Below, piece by piece: positions 1 to 6,989 of a stretch of 25,462 nucleotides of DNA. The position numbers and the translations under genes are program-made. Numbering within the stretch: the first letter of the stretch is position 1; each line of letters begins with the position of its first letter. Source of the DNA: a virus; the IMG/VR virus record IMGVR_UViG_3300021962_000590, positions 1 through 25,462 of that record; one strand, given 5' to 3'. Below the pieces are notes generated by a model. The model worked only from the letters and a program-made list of their open reading frames with translations, had not been told where the DNA came from and made no database searches.

Positions 1-2
1 CT

Positions 3-701
3 AGAGAAGCGCTAAAACAATTTGAAGCACCAGAAATTGAATTTCCCAAGCTTGATATTTCAAAAGTAAAAAAAGGCCAAGAAGTTGTTACACCAAGTAA
101 TGAAATCGGAAATATTGAGGCTTTTTCAGGCTCAGGAGTGCTTGTAAATGTAGATGGGAAAGTTAAGAAATTGAAAATAGACGAACTTGAAGGCACACCG
201 GAATTTATTAAATCAGCAAAAATTGTTATTGATCCCGCACAAGTTGAAGAAGCAGCAAAATCAGCAGCCCTTGGACTTGTTTATCATACGCCCGACAAAA
301 AAAATCTCTCTGTAATGTACCAGCTTTCGGGTGACTTTTACGAATACAAAAGAAAAGACGGAAAGCCGATTGATGATGATATACTAAATCGTATCCAAAA
401 CGGTATGACAATGCCTATAACTAGCGGAGACTCGTATTTAGGTGCTTGGGATTCATCTATAGCAGATTCAAGGGGAACTGTAGTTGCAAAAGAAATACGA
501 GATTTAGCACAAGACGAAAGCGAGCCAGACGATCCAAGCAAACCCTACACTTACACTAAAAAAGTAGGTTTATACAAACAGCCTATTGTAAAAGACTTTT
601 TTAGCACTATTATGGGAGTATCAAAAAAGTATGACAAATCAAAACGAAAGCCAAAGCCAAAGCCAAAGCCAAAGCCAAAAAAAGCTAAGCTCAAATTATA
701 G
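3..701 (+). CDS. C-terminal part of an unrecognised phage protein with Lys-Pro tail (5' end outside window)
   Basis: The reading frame is open from the left edge of the window, so this is the 3' part of a longer gene; the GTG at 138 is only an internal codon. At least 232 residues are visible. I do not recognise the family. The visible part is hydrophilic and mixed alpha/beta-like, with no membrane segment. It ends in a basic Lys-Pro repeat (residues encoded at about 645-690) made by a 6-base repeat, followed by KKAKLKL. Such basic tails are common in virion or DNA-contacting proteins, but that is inference. It lies just upstream of a terminator and opposite the small gene at 777-968. By position before the appendage genes it may be a virion or injection protein. 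Confidence 0.7.
   Translation, partial: REALKQFEAPEIEFPKLDISKVKKGQEVVTPSNEIGNIEAFSGSGVLVNVDGKVKKLKIDELEGTPEFIKSAKIVIDPAQVEEAAKSAALGLVYHTPDKKNLSVMYQLSGDFYEYKRKDGKPIDDDILNRIQNGMTMPITSGDSYLGAWDSSIADSRGTVVAKEIRDLAQDESEPDDPSKPYTYTKKVGLYKQPIVKDFFSTIMGVSKKYDKSKRKPKPKPKPKPKKAKLKL
651..674 (+). repeat. 6-base tandem repeat (CCAAAG)4 coding for Lys-Pro
   Basis: Four perfect copies of CCAAAG followed by a partial fifth sit at the 3' end of the first gene and encode alternating Pro and Lys. The array can change length by slippage without changing frame. Confidence 0.85.
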
Positions 702-765
702 GGCTTTTTTGCTGTTATTGCAAAAAGCAACAAATGCAATGAAAAAACAATTAAAGAAGTAAAAT

Positions 766-790
766 AAAGCCCTTTTTTAGGGCTTTTTAT
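766..790. terminator. Bidirectional rho-independent terminator
   Basis: AAAGCCCT at 66-73 and AGGGCTTT at 79-86 of the 700s form an 8-bp stem with a 5-T loop. A-rich and T-rich flanks lie on either side. It separates the rightward gene ending at 701 from the leftward gene ending at 777 and can serve both. Confidence 0.8.
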
Positions 791-968
791 CATCATGATA
801 GTACAAAGCTTGCTTCATTCTTTGAAGCTCAAATTCGAGCTGTTTAATGCGTTCTTGTGCATGTAATTGTTGCAAATGTTGCATTTGTATTTCATTGTTT
901 CTTTTTTGATCTTGATATCCGCAAAAATATCCGCCCCAAAAACTTATTAGCCCTTCAAGTATTGACAT
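777..968 (-). CDS. Small hypothetical protein, 63 aa
   Basis: This is a real gene rather than a chance frame. It has its own strong promoter (998-1027), a purine-rich ribosome site (GAAGGGGG) about 9 bases before ATG, and a terminator right after its stop. The protein begins with a mildly hydrophobic aromatic stretch (SILEGLISFWGGYFCGY), followed by a Gln-rich amphipathic helix, likely a coiled coil (residues 25-53). The plan resembles small membrane-anchored coiled-coil phage proteins, but I do not recognise a family. Its promoter carries the first copy of the shared palindrome described at 1002-1015, so it is likely co-regulated with the erf operon and the gene at 14265-14468. Confidence 0.7.
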   Translation of the reverse strand: MSILEGLISFWGGYFCGYQDQKRNNEIQMQHLQQLHAQERIKQLEFELQRMKQALYYHDDKKP

Positions 969-997
969 AATAACCCCCTTCTATAAATTTTGGCAAG

Positions 998-1027
998 ATT
1001 GTAGCAAATATGCTTTATATTTGTCAA
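998..1027 (-). promoter_or_regulatory. Strong sigma70-type promoter for the gene at 777-968
   Basis: On the minus strand TTGACA (1027-1022) is followed after 18 bases by TACAAT (1003-998), with a TG one base before the -10 box (extended -10). Transcription would start near 990, just ahead of the small gene. Confidence 0.8.
1002..1015. promoter_or_regulatory. Candidate operator, copy 1 (TAGCAAATATGCTT)
   Basis: A 14-bp imperfect palindrome overlaps the first two bases of the minus-strand -10 box. Sister copies with the same offset lie at 10085-10098 and 14532-14545. Confidence 0.5.
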
Positions 1028-1290
1028 CATTTCAACATAAACTAATGAAGAATACTAATATTATATCTTAATACTTCTTCTTCTTCTTACATTGTGGAAA
1101 TGTCGATAACTAGATGTTTTCTTCTCTAAAAGCAATAGTTTATAAGTTGTCGAAGAACTTTTCATAAGTCGAGAGTTATAAACAAGCTAGAAAAAACCCC
1201 TTTACTTATAGACAATAAATCGACAAACGATGAACAAAATTTGTTGATAATTCTTTTCTCTGCAAGCAATCTACTGAAAAAAAGAGGGTT
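1028..1290. other. Intergenic control region with repeated GTCGA elements
   Basis: This is about 260 non-coding AT-rich bases between the leftward small gene and the appendage cluster. Same-strand GTCGA elements occur at 1102, 1149 and 1168, two of them followed by AACT-like bases and two preceded by ATAAGT-like bases; one inverted copy is at 1220-1224. It should hold the rightward promoter for the gene at 1293, but no convincing -35/-10 pair was found. Confidence 0.4.
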
Positions 1291-1292
1291 AT

Positions 1293-1739
1293 ATGGCTAT
1301 TAGAAACAGCAATAATAATATCACAGGGTACGGCGTAGGAGCCGCAAATATTCAATTAGCACCAGTTCCTGAAAGCTGGAATAGAGCACCAACAACTGCT
1401 GACGTTGGTTTTAAAATTGGCTATCAAGCGATCTATGATGGCACAGTTTATAGTTACACAGGTGCAACAGCGGGGCTAGGTCAATGGGCTGTACTTAACG
1501 GCGGTGTTGTGGGAACTGACGTATTAGTCGCAGGAACTGCAACGGTTTCTAACTCAGCTGTAACCGCTAATTCTAGTATATTCTTAACAAGAGATGGTTT
1601 AAACGCTTCAACAGCTATTGCCGACTTACATGTAAGCAATGTAACAGCTGGTAGTTTTGTAGTTACATCGACACGTCATAACACACTTGCTACTGAAACA
1701 GGGGACGAATCAACTTTTAACTATTTGATTATAAACTAA
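1293..1739 (+). CDS. Putative virion appendage (tail fibre-like) protein, 148 aa
   Basis: It starts at ATG after AAAGAGGG and heads a packed series of structural-type genes. The protein is rich in Ala, Thr, Val, Asn and Gly with alternating beta-like segments and no signal peptide. The N-terminal half has a Trp- and Tyr-containing stretch of the sort seen in phage adaptor domains (SWNRAPTTADVGFKIG). The C-terminal half is a regular beta-rich segment ending FNYLIIN, typical of trimeric fibre or knob modules. This assignment rests on composition and context, not on a recognised family. Its stop overlaps the next ATG (TAATG). Confidence 0.65.
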   Translation: MAIRNSNNNITGYGVGAANIQLAPVPESWNRAPTTADVGFKIGYQAIYDGTVYSYTGATAGLGQWAVLNGGVVGTDVLVAGTATVSNSAVTANSSIFLTRDGLNASTAIADLHVSNVTAGSFVVTSTRHNTLATETGDESTFNYLIIN

Positions 1740-1966
1740 TGACTAGTCAGAGAGCCTTTATCGGTGAATTTGAACCTTACCAAGTGAGAAATGTAAAGAT
1801 GAAAACTAAAGCTCAAAAGCAAGCTAAAGTAAAGAAAGTGATGGAAGAATTTAAAGAAGGTAGCTTACACATGGGCTCTAAGATGGGGCCAATCGTAAAG
1901 AAGCCTCGCCAAGCTCTTGCAATAGCTCTTTCAGAATCTGGACAAGCAAGGAAAAAGAAGAAATGA
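1739..1966 (+). CDS. Small basic protein, DUF6496-like, 75 aa
   Basis: The conserved block runs from about residue 21 and includes KVMEEFKEGSLHMGSKMGP and then QALAIALSESGQARKKKK. It matches my recollection of the DUF6496 family (K-V-M-x-E-F-K-x-G-x-L-H-x-G-S-K-x-G-P), small basic proteins of unknown function. The ATG at 1739 overlaps the previous stop and would be translationally coupled. An ATG at 1799 begins exactly where the conserved part begins and could be the true start. The product is strongly basic, especially at the C-terminus. The family name is from memory. Confidence 0.7.
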   Translation: MTSQRAFIGEFEPYQVRNVKMKTKAQKQAKVKKVMEEFKEGSLHMGSKMGPIVKKPRQALAIALSESGQARKKKK

Positions 1967-2121
1967 AGATTAAAAAGCATTTGCAAGAAGACATCAAAGA
2001 AGCTAAAGAAAGCATTAAAGAAGATAAAAAGCTTATGCAAGCTATGAAGAAACCATCGAAAGCTAAAGTAGAAATAAAAATAAGTGCTAAAAAAGCACCC
2101 TCAGCAATAAAAAAAAAGTAA
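1963..2121 (+). CDS. Small Lys-rich protein, 52 aa
   Basis: The ATG overlaps the stop of the previous gene (ATGA), so the two are probably coupled. About a third of the residues are Lys, with Glu and Asp in the first half, suggesting an amphipathic charged helix followed by a basic Ala-Lys-Pro tail. The family is not recognised. A run of nine A residues (2109-2117) lies just before the stop. In another frame the sequence after it encodes a non-random-looking peptide (PFKGILSQGPYIATQG) ending at a stop near 2192, so a frameshifted extension is possible. Confidence 0.6.
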   Translation: MKIKKHLQEDIKEAKESIKEDKKLMQAMKKPSKAKVEIKISAKKAPSAIKKK

Positions 2122-2198
2122 GTAGAACAGTAAGCAACCCTTTGCCTTTTAAAGGAATCTTAAGCCAAGGGCCTTACATAGCAACACAAGGATAATAA

Positions 2199-2540
2199 AT
2201 GGGTTATCGAAATTCGGCTAAATTTGACACTCTAAGAAGTGCGGGAGTTGCATCTATTGGAGCAAACTATGCTGCCGTCGGCTCTGCTTTGCCGTCTCCT
2301 GCTGTTTGCCTTACTTTTAAGAATGCTACAAATGGTGACGTGTATATATCTACGGATGGCACTAATAACATGCTTTTCTTGCCAGCAAATAGCTTCAATG
2401 TGTATGACATTAGAACCAATTCCCCCTCATACAATGATTTGATGTTTGCTCAAGGCACTGTGTTTTATGCAAAAGATGGGCCTACAGTTGCAACGACAGG
2501 AACATTCTATATCGAAGCTGTAATCGTTGAGAGGCAATAA
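2199..2540 (+). CDS. Putative virion structural protein, 113 aa
   Basis: It starts at ATG with a weak purine site (CAAGGATAATAA). The composition is beta-rich (VCLTFKNATNGDVYISTDG, LFLPANSFNVYDIRTN) and ends FYIEAVIVERQ. There is no signal peptide or membrane segment. Small beta-sandwich proteins of this kind are common in the appendage or neck clusters of phages. Position within the series of structural-type genes supports a virion role, but I cannot name a family. Its stop overlaps the next start (TAATG), indicating coupled translation. Confidence 0.65.
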   Translation: MGYRNSAKFDTLRSAGVASIGANYAAVGSALPSPAVCLTFKNATNGDVYISTDGTNNMLFLPANSFNVYDIRTNSPSYNDLMFAQGTVFYAKDGPTVATTGTFYIEAVIVERQ

Positions 2541-3070
2541 TGAGCCAGGGCGGTATTTTAAGCGATAAAACTTCACCTCTAGCCAATATAGAGACTCTTA
2601 CAGGCGATGTTGGTGGAGCAGTTGGACCCGATGGAGCATTTAATATTAATTTGCTTACAGGAGAAGGGCTGACAACCACAGGCGTTCCAGTATCTAACAC
2701 AATCACTATTACAAGAGATGATACGCCATATAGTGGCACTGGTCAAACAGTAGGAGCTGTTACTGCAGATTTAATAACAATACCTCTTGGCGCTACACCT
2801 GCAACTTATGCTATTGAAGCACGTATTGCGGGATTTGAAAGCACGACACCAGCGGGATGCGGATACAGTTTATTTGCAACGTTTAGAACAACTGGCGCAG
2901 CAGCGGTTGTTTGTGGCACAGTTGATAAAATTACAAACGAAGAAGCCGCACTAATTGCAGCCAATGCAACAATGGTTGCCTCTGGAAACAATGCAGTGGT
3001 ACAAGTTACAGGGGTGGCAGCTCTTACAATAAACTGGAAAGCCTTTACAATACAAACAATGGTGAGCTGA
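2540..3070 (+). CDS. Putative tail/appendage protein, 176 aa
   Basis: It is coupled to the preceding gene by TAATG. The N-terminus contains a fibre-like block (LTGDVGGAVGPDGAFNINLL, then GEGLTTTG and NTITITRDD) that recurs in many phage fibre-like proteins. The C-terminal part (about residues 65-176) is a compact beta-rich domain with a pair of Cys. Similar building blocks, including phrases ending in ITI, occur in the 3070 and 5000 genes, pointing to a family of mix-and-match appendage modules. The function is inferred from composition and context. Confidence 0.65.
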   Translation: MSQGGILSDKTSPLANIETLTGDVGGAVGPDGAFNINLLTGEGLTTTGVPVSNTITITRDDTPYSGTGQTVGAVTADLITIPLGATPATYAIEARIAGFESTTPAGCGYSLFATFRTTGAAAVVCGTVDKITNEEAALIAANATMVASGNNAVVQVTGVAALTINWKAFTIQTMVS

Positions 3071-3321
3071 TGGCTGGTTTTGATAATGATGTGATTTATG
3101 GTTCAAACGTTGACTTTAGAGGCGTTGAACCAGTTCAGGGGCAAGTTACAGCAGATGGCCAGCTTTTAATTGGCTCCACTGCAAGCCCTAATATAAAAGT
3201 AGGTTTTTTGTCGGCAGGCTCAGGAATAGCAATTACAAACGGCTCGGGTAGCATAACCATTGCTGCTCAAGATGTAGCAAAAACAGCAGCAGCATTTACA
3301 TTTTTACTTATGGGGGCTTAA
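3070..3321 (+). CDS. Small appendage-type protein, 83 aa
   Basis: It is joined to the previous gene by TGATG and to the next by TAATG. The protein carries the phrase GQLLIGSTASPNIKVGFLSA and then GSGIAITNGSGSITIA. These match the G-x-L-x-I-G-S-T-G type repeat in the 424-residue protein at 5000-6274. It ends in a short hydrophobic stretch (AAAFTFLLMGA) too short to be a clear membrane anchor. It is probably an adaptor or fibre segment. Confidence 0.6.
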   Translation: MAGFDNDVIYGSNVDFRGVEPVQGQVTADGQLLIGSTASPNIKVGFLSAGSGIAITNGSGSITIAAQDVAKTAAAFTFLLMGA

Positions 3322-3650
3322 TGGCAACAACATATAAGGTTCTAGGACAAAACAAACCCGGAGCAGCATCTTTAACAGATGCTTATACAGTACCAGCAGC
3401 AACACAAGCTTGTATTTCTACAATAACAGTAGCTAATCAGTCAGCTACAGCGACACAATTTAGAGTGTCAATAGCTGTGGCAGGTGCAGTCGATACAGCA
3501 GCTCAATATATTTATTATGATATTGACATTCCGGGAAACAATACATTTGCTGCTACTTTCGGCGTAACGTTAGGCGCAGGCGATGTTGTAAGAGTATACA
3601 ATACGCTAGCTACATGTTCGTTTAATATTTACGGTTGCGAAACAACTTAA
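3321..3650 (+). CDS. Putative virion structural protein, 109 aa
   Basis: It is coupled by TAATG to the preceding gene. It has an all-beta composition: LTDAYTVPAATQACISTITV, then strands IYYDIDIPGNNTF and DVVRVYNTLATCSFNIYG. This resembles small phage proteins found beside fibre and appendage genes in podovirus-like genomes; I know the pattern but not a secure family name. Two internal Cys are present. Its stop is followed closely by AAGGGG, the ribosome site of the next gene. Confidence 0.65.
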   Translation: MATTYKVLGQNKPGAASLTDAYTVPAATQACISTITVANQSATATQFRVSIAVAGAVDTAAQYIYYDIDIPGNNTFAATFGVTLGAGDVVRVYNTLATCSFNIYGCETT

Positions 3651-3658
3651 GGGGATTT

Positions 3659-4270
3659 ATGGCACAAGGATTTATAAATTCACAAAATATTTCATTGCCT
3701 CTAAGTGTTAGTAACGGTGGAACTAGTGCGACTACATTTGCAACAACAAATGGAATTGTTGTCTATGACGGCACAAAACTTGTCAGTGCTACTGGTGCAA
3801 CAATTGATACGAATGGAAATGCTAAATATACATCGAATACCGCTTTTTCAGCTGTTCAAAGTGCTGACATAGCTAACGTGACAGGAGACGGCACGAATTA
3901 TACTGTAATTTGTAATACTGAAATTTTCGATATTGGCAACAATTATAACAATGCTACTGGAATTTTTACCGCTCCTATTACAGGTGTATATTGGTTTGTA
4001 GGAAATGCATGGTTTGGAAATGTAGGTACAGGCACTCGAGGTAATGTAACATTACAAACAACTGCTCGCCGATATGTTGGGTCAGCATTTAACCCCCAAA
4101 CTTTAAAAGATATTGGTAACGATATTGTTCAACATGTCACAGCTATTGCGAATTTGAACGCTGGAGATACAGCATATTTAACAATGGCTATATCGGGACA
4201 AGCAAAAACGGTAAGAGCTAATGGAAACGGTGAACCGATTATGTTTTTTCAGGGAAGATTAGTGCAGTAA
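3659..4270 (+). CDS. Appendage protein with C1q-like C-terminal domain, 203 aa
   Basis: The start at 3659 is favoured by AAGGGG placed 5-9 bases before it. Residues 1-60 form a fibre-like leader beginning MAQGF, with SLPLSVSNGGTSATTF. Residues about 65-203 look like a C1q/TNF-type jelly-roll: NVTGDGTNYTV, TGIFTAPITGVYWFVGNAW and a C-terminal strand IMFFQGRLVQ. The phrase G-x-F-T-A-P-x-x-G-x-Y is a hallmark of C1q domains. In phages such domains sit at the tip of receptor-binding trimers. It is a paralogue of the next gene, sharing the MAQGF start and domain order. Confidence 0.75.
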   Translation: MAQGFINSQNISLPLSVSNGGTSATTFATTNGIVVYDGTKLVSATGATIDTNGNAKYTSNTAFSAVQSADIANVTGDGTNYTVICNTEIFDIGNNYNNATGIFTAPITGVYWFVGNAWFGNVGTGTRGNVTLQTTARRYVGSAFNPQTLKDIGNDIVQHVTAIANLNAGDTAYLTMAISGQAKTVRANGNGEPIMFFQGRLVQ

Positions 4271-4308
4271 AATTATGATAGATACAAGATAAACAAACCA
4301 GAGGACAT

Positions 4309-4977
4309 ATGGCGCAAGGCTTTACATCACAACTTCCAGTACCACTACCAGTAGCCCAAGGCGGTAGCGGTGTAGTTTCTAATACCTCGTACGCAGTCTT
4401 GTGCGGAGGAACAACTTCAACAAATCCTATTCAAAGTGTTGCGTCAGTCGGCAGTGCTGGCGAAGTTTTAGTAAGTAATGGCTCAGGGGCATTACCGACA
4501 TTCCAAGGCGCAACTGGTTTTTTTGCTTATCTAGCTGTTGCTAAAACAAACGTAACAGGCGATGGAACGTTGTATTCAGTTCCTTTCGATTCCTTAAAAT
4601 ACGATACAGCCTCAGGCTTTGATACAACAACAGGTGTTTATACAATTCCTAAAACTGGAATTTGGACACTGGGTTATTTCCTAACATTAACTAATTTAAA
4701 CTCTTCACATACATCAGGGCAAATTGTAATTAGACAGACTGCAGGTGGTGGACAAACATATTACGGCCCAAGAGTTAACTTTGCTGCGATAAGAAGAGTA
4801 ACAAATGATGCGAATACCGTCTCTTTACCTTTTAGTTTTGATACAAATTTTTCAGCTACTGACACTGTGAATGTATCAGTAGCAATATTTAACAATACTA
4901 AAACTGTTGGTGTTATTGAAACAAGTAACGCTAATTATCAAAGTTGCTTTTTTGGTACATGGAGAGGATCAATTTAA
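4309..4977 (+). CDS. Appendage protein with C1q-like C-terminal domain, paralogue, 222 aa
   Basis: It starts at ATG after AGAGGA. The N-terminus MAQGFTSQLPVPLPVAQGGSG parallels the previous protein. It is followed by a fibre phrase (GSAGEVLVSNGSGALP) of the same family as the G-E-I-F-I-G-S-T-G repeats in the next gene. Residues about 75-222 form the C1q-like domain: NVTGDGTLYSVPFD, TTTGVYTIPKTGIWTLGYF and a final strand SCFFGTWRGSI. Two adjacent paralogues with diverged domains suggest alternative or heteromeric receptor-binding tips, though this is inference. Confidence 0.75.
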   Translation: MAQGFTSQLPVPLPVAQGGSGVVSNTSYAVLCGGTTSTNPIQSVASVGSAGEVLVSNGSGALPTFQGATGFFAYLAVAKTNVTGDGTLYSVPFDSLKYDTASGFDTTTGVYTIPKTGIWTLGYFLTLTNLNSSHTSGQIVIRQTAGGGQTYYGPRVNFAAIRRVTNDANTVSLPFSFDTNFSATDTVNVSVAIFNNTKTVGVIETSNANYQSCFFGTWRGSI

Positions 4978-4999
4978 TTGTAATTAAGAAGGTAGTTTA

Positions 5000-6274
5000 A
5001 TGACAAGTCCCACAAATAGCCAAAATGTAAAGTATCTTGCTATTAATGCAGCTAGAAGCCCAAGAATCTATATATTTGAATATACGCCTAATAGCAGTAA
5101 TTGGCGAGGCTTTCAGCTTTTAGATGAAGCTTACGTACCCTCTACAAAGAAATGGTATAAACTATTATCGCTTGCAGGCAATCAAGCGGACTGGCAACTA
5201 CAAGCATCGGATGCAAACGATTTTATTAGCGAAGTTGTAACAGACGCAGGAACGGCAACACCAACAAACAATAGTATAAATTTGCTTGGCACTCAAGGCA
5301 TAAGCACTTCTGCAGTTAACAACACGATTTTAATAGCAAACGATTCAGTAAATACGTTGACATCTGACGCAGGCACTGCAACGGCTAGTGTAAATAATAT
5401 TAATATTGTAGGCGGTGCGGATATTAGCACAAGTGCAGTTGGTGATACCATTACAATTGATTTCACCGGCAGTACGCTTCTTAATGTTGATACAAACGCA
5501 GGAACTGCAACTGTTGCAGGAAATACTCTTGAGATATTTGGATGCACAGGGCTTCAAACATCGGGAGCTGCTAACATTGTTTCGATTACAGCTAACAATA
5601 CAAACCATGCTCCAATTGTAGGTACAGGCACAGGGTTTAGCAATACAGCTGCAGGAGCAACAGGTGAAATATTTATTGGCTCGACTGGAACAGATCCCAA
5701 ATGGAAAACTGCAGGAGCAACAGGTGAAATATTTATTGGCTCAACTGGCAACGATCCCAAATGGAAAACTGCTGGAACAACTGGCCAAGTATTAATGGGA
5801 TCTACAGGTGCAGACCCTGTTTATAATACCATACCAACTGGTGTTCCGTATTGGAATTCGCCAATGGTTCCAGATACTTTTATAACTAGCTCCTATACTC
5901 AAGTAGAAACGAAGACAGGAGCACCGGGAACATTAACGTTTACTTGGACGCCACCAGCTCTTCCAGCTGGTCAAGAAATGTATGCTGTGTATTTTTCAGT
6001 AATAGTAAATTCATCAAACTTTGCAGGATCTGGCACATATTCACTTATTGTTAGGCACAATGTAGTTAGTCTAATGTCGGTTTATGCAGCTTCTTTAATA
6101 GCTACAAACATAACTCAGCTAGCAAATCATCAAACAAACAATGGCTATACAAGCACTTTGACGCTAACAGGGGCAGCAAACAACGCAATAACAGTTTCTT
6201 GCACTAATTTAGCTGTTGGCAATACTATAAGTATTTCTGCCAGATACATGGGTGGCTCATTTGGATATTTTTAA
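5000..6274 (+). CDS. Modular tail fibre/appendage protein with tandem repeats, 424 aa
   Basis: It starts at ATG after AAGGTAG. Residues 1-75 form a folded N-terminal unit (YLAINAARSPRIYIFEYTP, NSSNWRGFQLLDEAYVP), likely for virion attachment. Residues about 77-200 hold three diverged copies of a roughly 36-residue beta repeat (DAGTAT...GISTSA...TI). Residues about 217-277 hold three 20-residue repeats (GATGEIFIGSTGTDPKWKTA), matching a 60-base DNA repeat. The C-terminal 140 residues are a beta-rich domain ending YMGGSFGYF, likely a knob. This is the fibre plan of many phages. The host receptor cannot be read from sequence. Confidence 0.75.
   Translation: MTSPTNSQNVKYLAINAARSPRIYIFEYTPNSSNWRGFQLLDEAYVPSTKKWYKLLSLAGNQADWQLQASDANDFISEVVTDAGTATPTNNSINLLGTQGISTSAVNNTILIANDSVNTLTSDAGTATASVNNINIVGGADISTSAVGDTITIDFTGSTLLNVDTNAGTATVAGNTLEIFGCTGLQTSGAANIVSITANNTNHAPIVGTGTGFSNTAAGATGEIFIGSTGTDPKWKTAGATGEIFIGSTGNDPKWKTAGTTGQVLMGSTGADPVYNTIPTGVPYWNSPMVPDTFITSSYTQVETKTGAPGTLTFTWTPPALPAGQEMYAVYFSVIVNSSNFAGSGTYSLIVRHNVVSLMSVYAASLIATNITQLANHQTNNGYTSTLTLTGAANNAITVSCTNLAVGNTISISARYMGGSFGYF
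5651..5830 (+). repeat. Three tandem 60-base repeats inside the fibre gene
   Basis: Copies run 5651-5710, 5711-5770 and 5771-5830. Copies 1 and 2 differ at only a few positions; copy 3 is more diverged. Each encodes 20 residues of the type GATGEIFIGSTGxDPKWKTA, so copy number can change in frame. Confidence 0.9.
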
Positions 6275-6286
6275 GGGGGAGATTAG

Positions 6287-6445
6287 ATGATTTACTTTAC
6301 AATTCTACTTCACTTTTGCATTGCATGCCTTTTCACATCATGTCAATCTTACAAAGATGACAATATCATTGAAGAAATTGTTGAAGCTATGCTAGAAGAT
6401 AAGACAGGCATCGACATTGATTTAACGCCTATGAGCGAGGAATAA
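6287..6445 (+). CDS. Small putative lipoprotein, 52 aa
   Basis: The ATG follows GGGGGAGA. Residues 1-18 are hydrophobic (IYFTILLHFCIACLF), followed by T-S-C-Q-S, an acceptable lipobox with the lipidated Cys at position 19. The mature peptide of about 34 residues is acidic and helical, ending IDIDLTPMSEE. Export and lipid anchoring in the host envelope would be expected. Tiny phage lipoproteins can be outer spanins or exclusion proteins. No inner spanin or endolysin partner is visible next to it, so the role is open. It is followed two bases later by the next start. Confidence 0.6.
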   Translation: MIYFTILLHFCIACLFTSCQSYKDDNIIEEIVEAMLEDKTGIDIDLTPMSEE

Positions 6446-6447
6446 TT

Positions 6448-6630
6448 ATGATCTCAAAGGGAGATCAGAAGATTGGGGTAGCAACGACTATTAAGCACAA
6501 TCATTCTACTCCAATTTTTTTATGTTGTAACGAGTCTTATAATATCGAAGATATGCCTTCAGATGAAAATGAAAACTCTCAATTTGTATTGTTTAATGAA
6601 ACTTATGATATACAATTTCAAAGTGAGTAA
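6448..6630 (+). CDS. Small hypothetical protein, 60 aa
   Basis: It begins two bases after the stop of the lipoprotein gene and ends two bases before the next start, so it belongs to the same transcript. The product is soluble-looking, rich in Asn, Ser and Glu, with three Cys/His clusters (KHNHSTPIFLCCNE). I recognise no family. The main support is the exact packing between two better-supported genes. Confidence 0.5.
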   Translation: MISKGDQKIGVATTIKHNHSTPIFLCCNESYNIEDMPSDENENSQFVLFNETYDIQFQSE

Positions 6631-6632
6631 TT

Positions 6633-6887
6633 ATGCCTAAAACGCCTGCTTGGCAACGTTCAGAGGGTAAAGACCCCAAAGGTGGGCTCAACGCTAAAGG
6701 TAGAGCATCAGCAAAAGCTCAAGGCATGAATCTAAAGCCACCTGCGCCAAATCCCAAAACAAAGAAAGATGAAGCTAGAAGAAAGTCCTATTGCGCTCGC
6801 AGTAAAGGCCAAATGGAAATGTTTCCAGAAGCTGCAAAAGACCCAAAAAGTAGATTACGATTAGCTAGAAAAGCATGGAATTGTTAA
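6633..6887 (+). CDS. Small conserved phage protein, DUF6321-like, 84 aa
   Basis: The protein starts MPKTPAWQRSEGKDPKGGLN and continues AKGRASAKAQGMNLKPPAPN, then RRKSYCARSKGQ, and ends ARKAWNC. This pattern (T-P-A-W, G-G-L-N-x-K-G-R, N-L-K-P-P, R-R-K-S-x-C-A-R, final W-N-C) is one I recall from small basic phage proteins annotated DUF6321; the name is from memory. The family often lies among virion genes, but its role is unknown to me. It is the last gene of the rightward cluster, followed by a terminator. Confidence 0.7.
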   Translation: MPKTPAWQRSEGKDPKGGLNAKGRASAKAQGMNLKPPAPNPKTKKDEARRKSYCARSKGQMEMFPEAAKDPKSRLRLARKAWNC

Positions 6888-6953
6888 CTTGAAAAAAACT
6901 GCGTAATTTTACATAATAAAGTTAATCTATTTGTAGGAACTTTAAGTTCAAAT

Positions 6954-6988
6954 AAACTCAAACATTGGTAGTGTTTGAGTTTTTTTAT
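6954..6988. terminator. Rho-independent terminator between converging genes
   Basis: AAACTCAAAC (6954-6963) and GTTTGAGTTT (6973-6982) form a perfect 10-bp stem with a 9-base loop and a T run. It ends the rightward appendage cluster just before the methyltransferase gene, which comes from the other side. Confidence 0.85.
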
Positions 6989-6989
6989 T

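Noticed and set aside
651-680. CRISPR-like short repeats
   Set aside because: They are 6-base coding repeats without spacers.
551-796. Leftward open frame over the end of the first gene
   Set aside because: It is the complement of the Lys-Pro repeat and crosses a terminator; no ribosome site.
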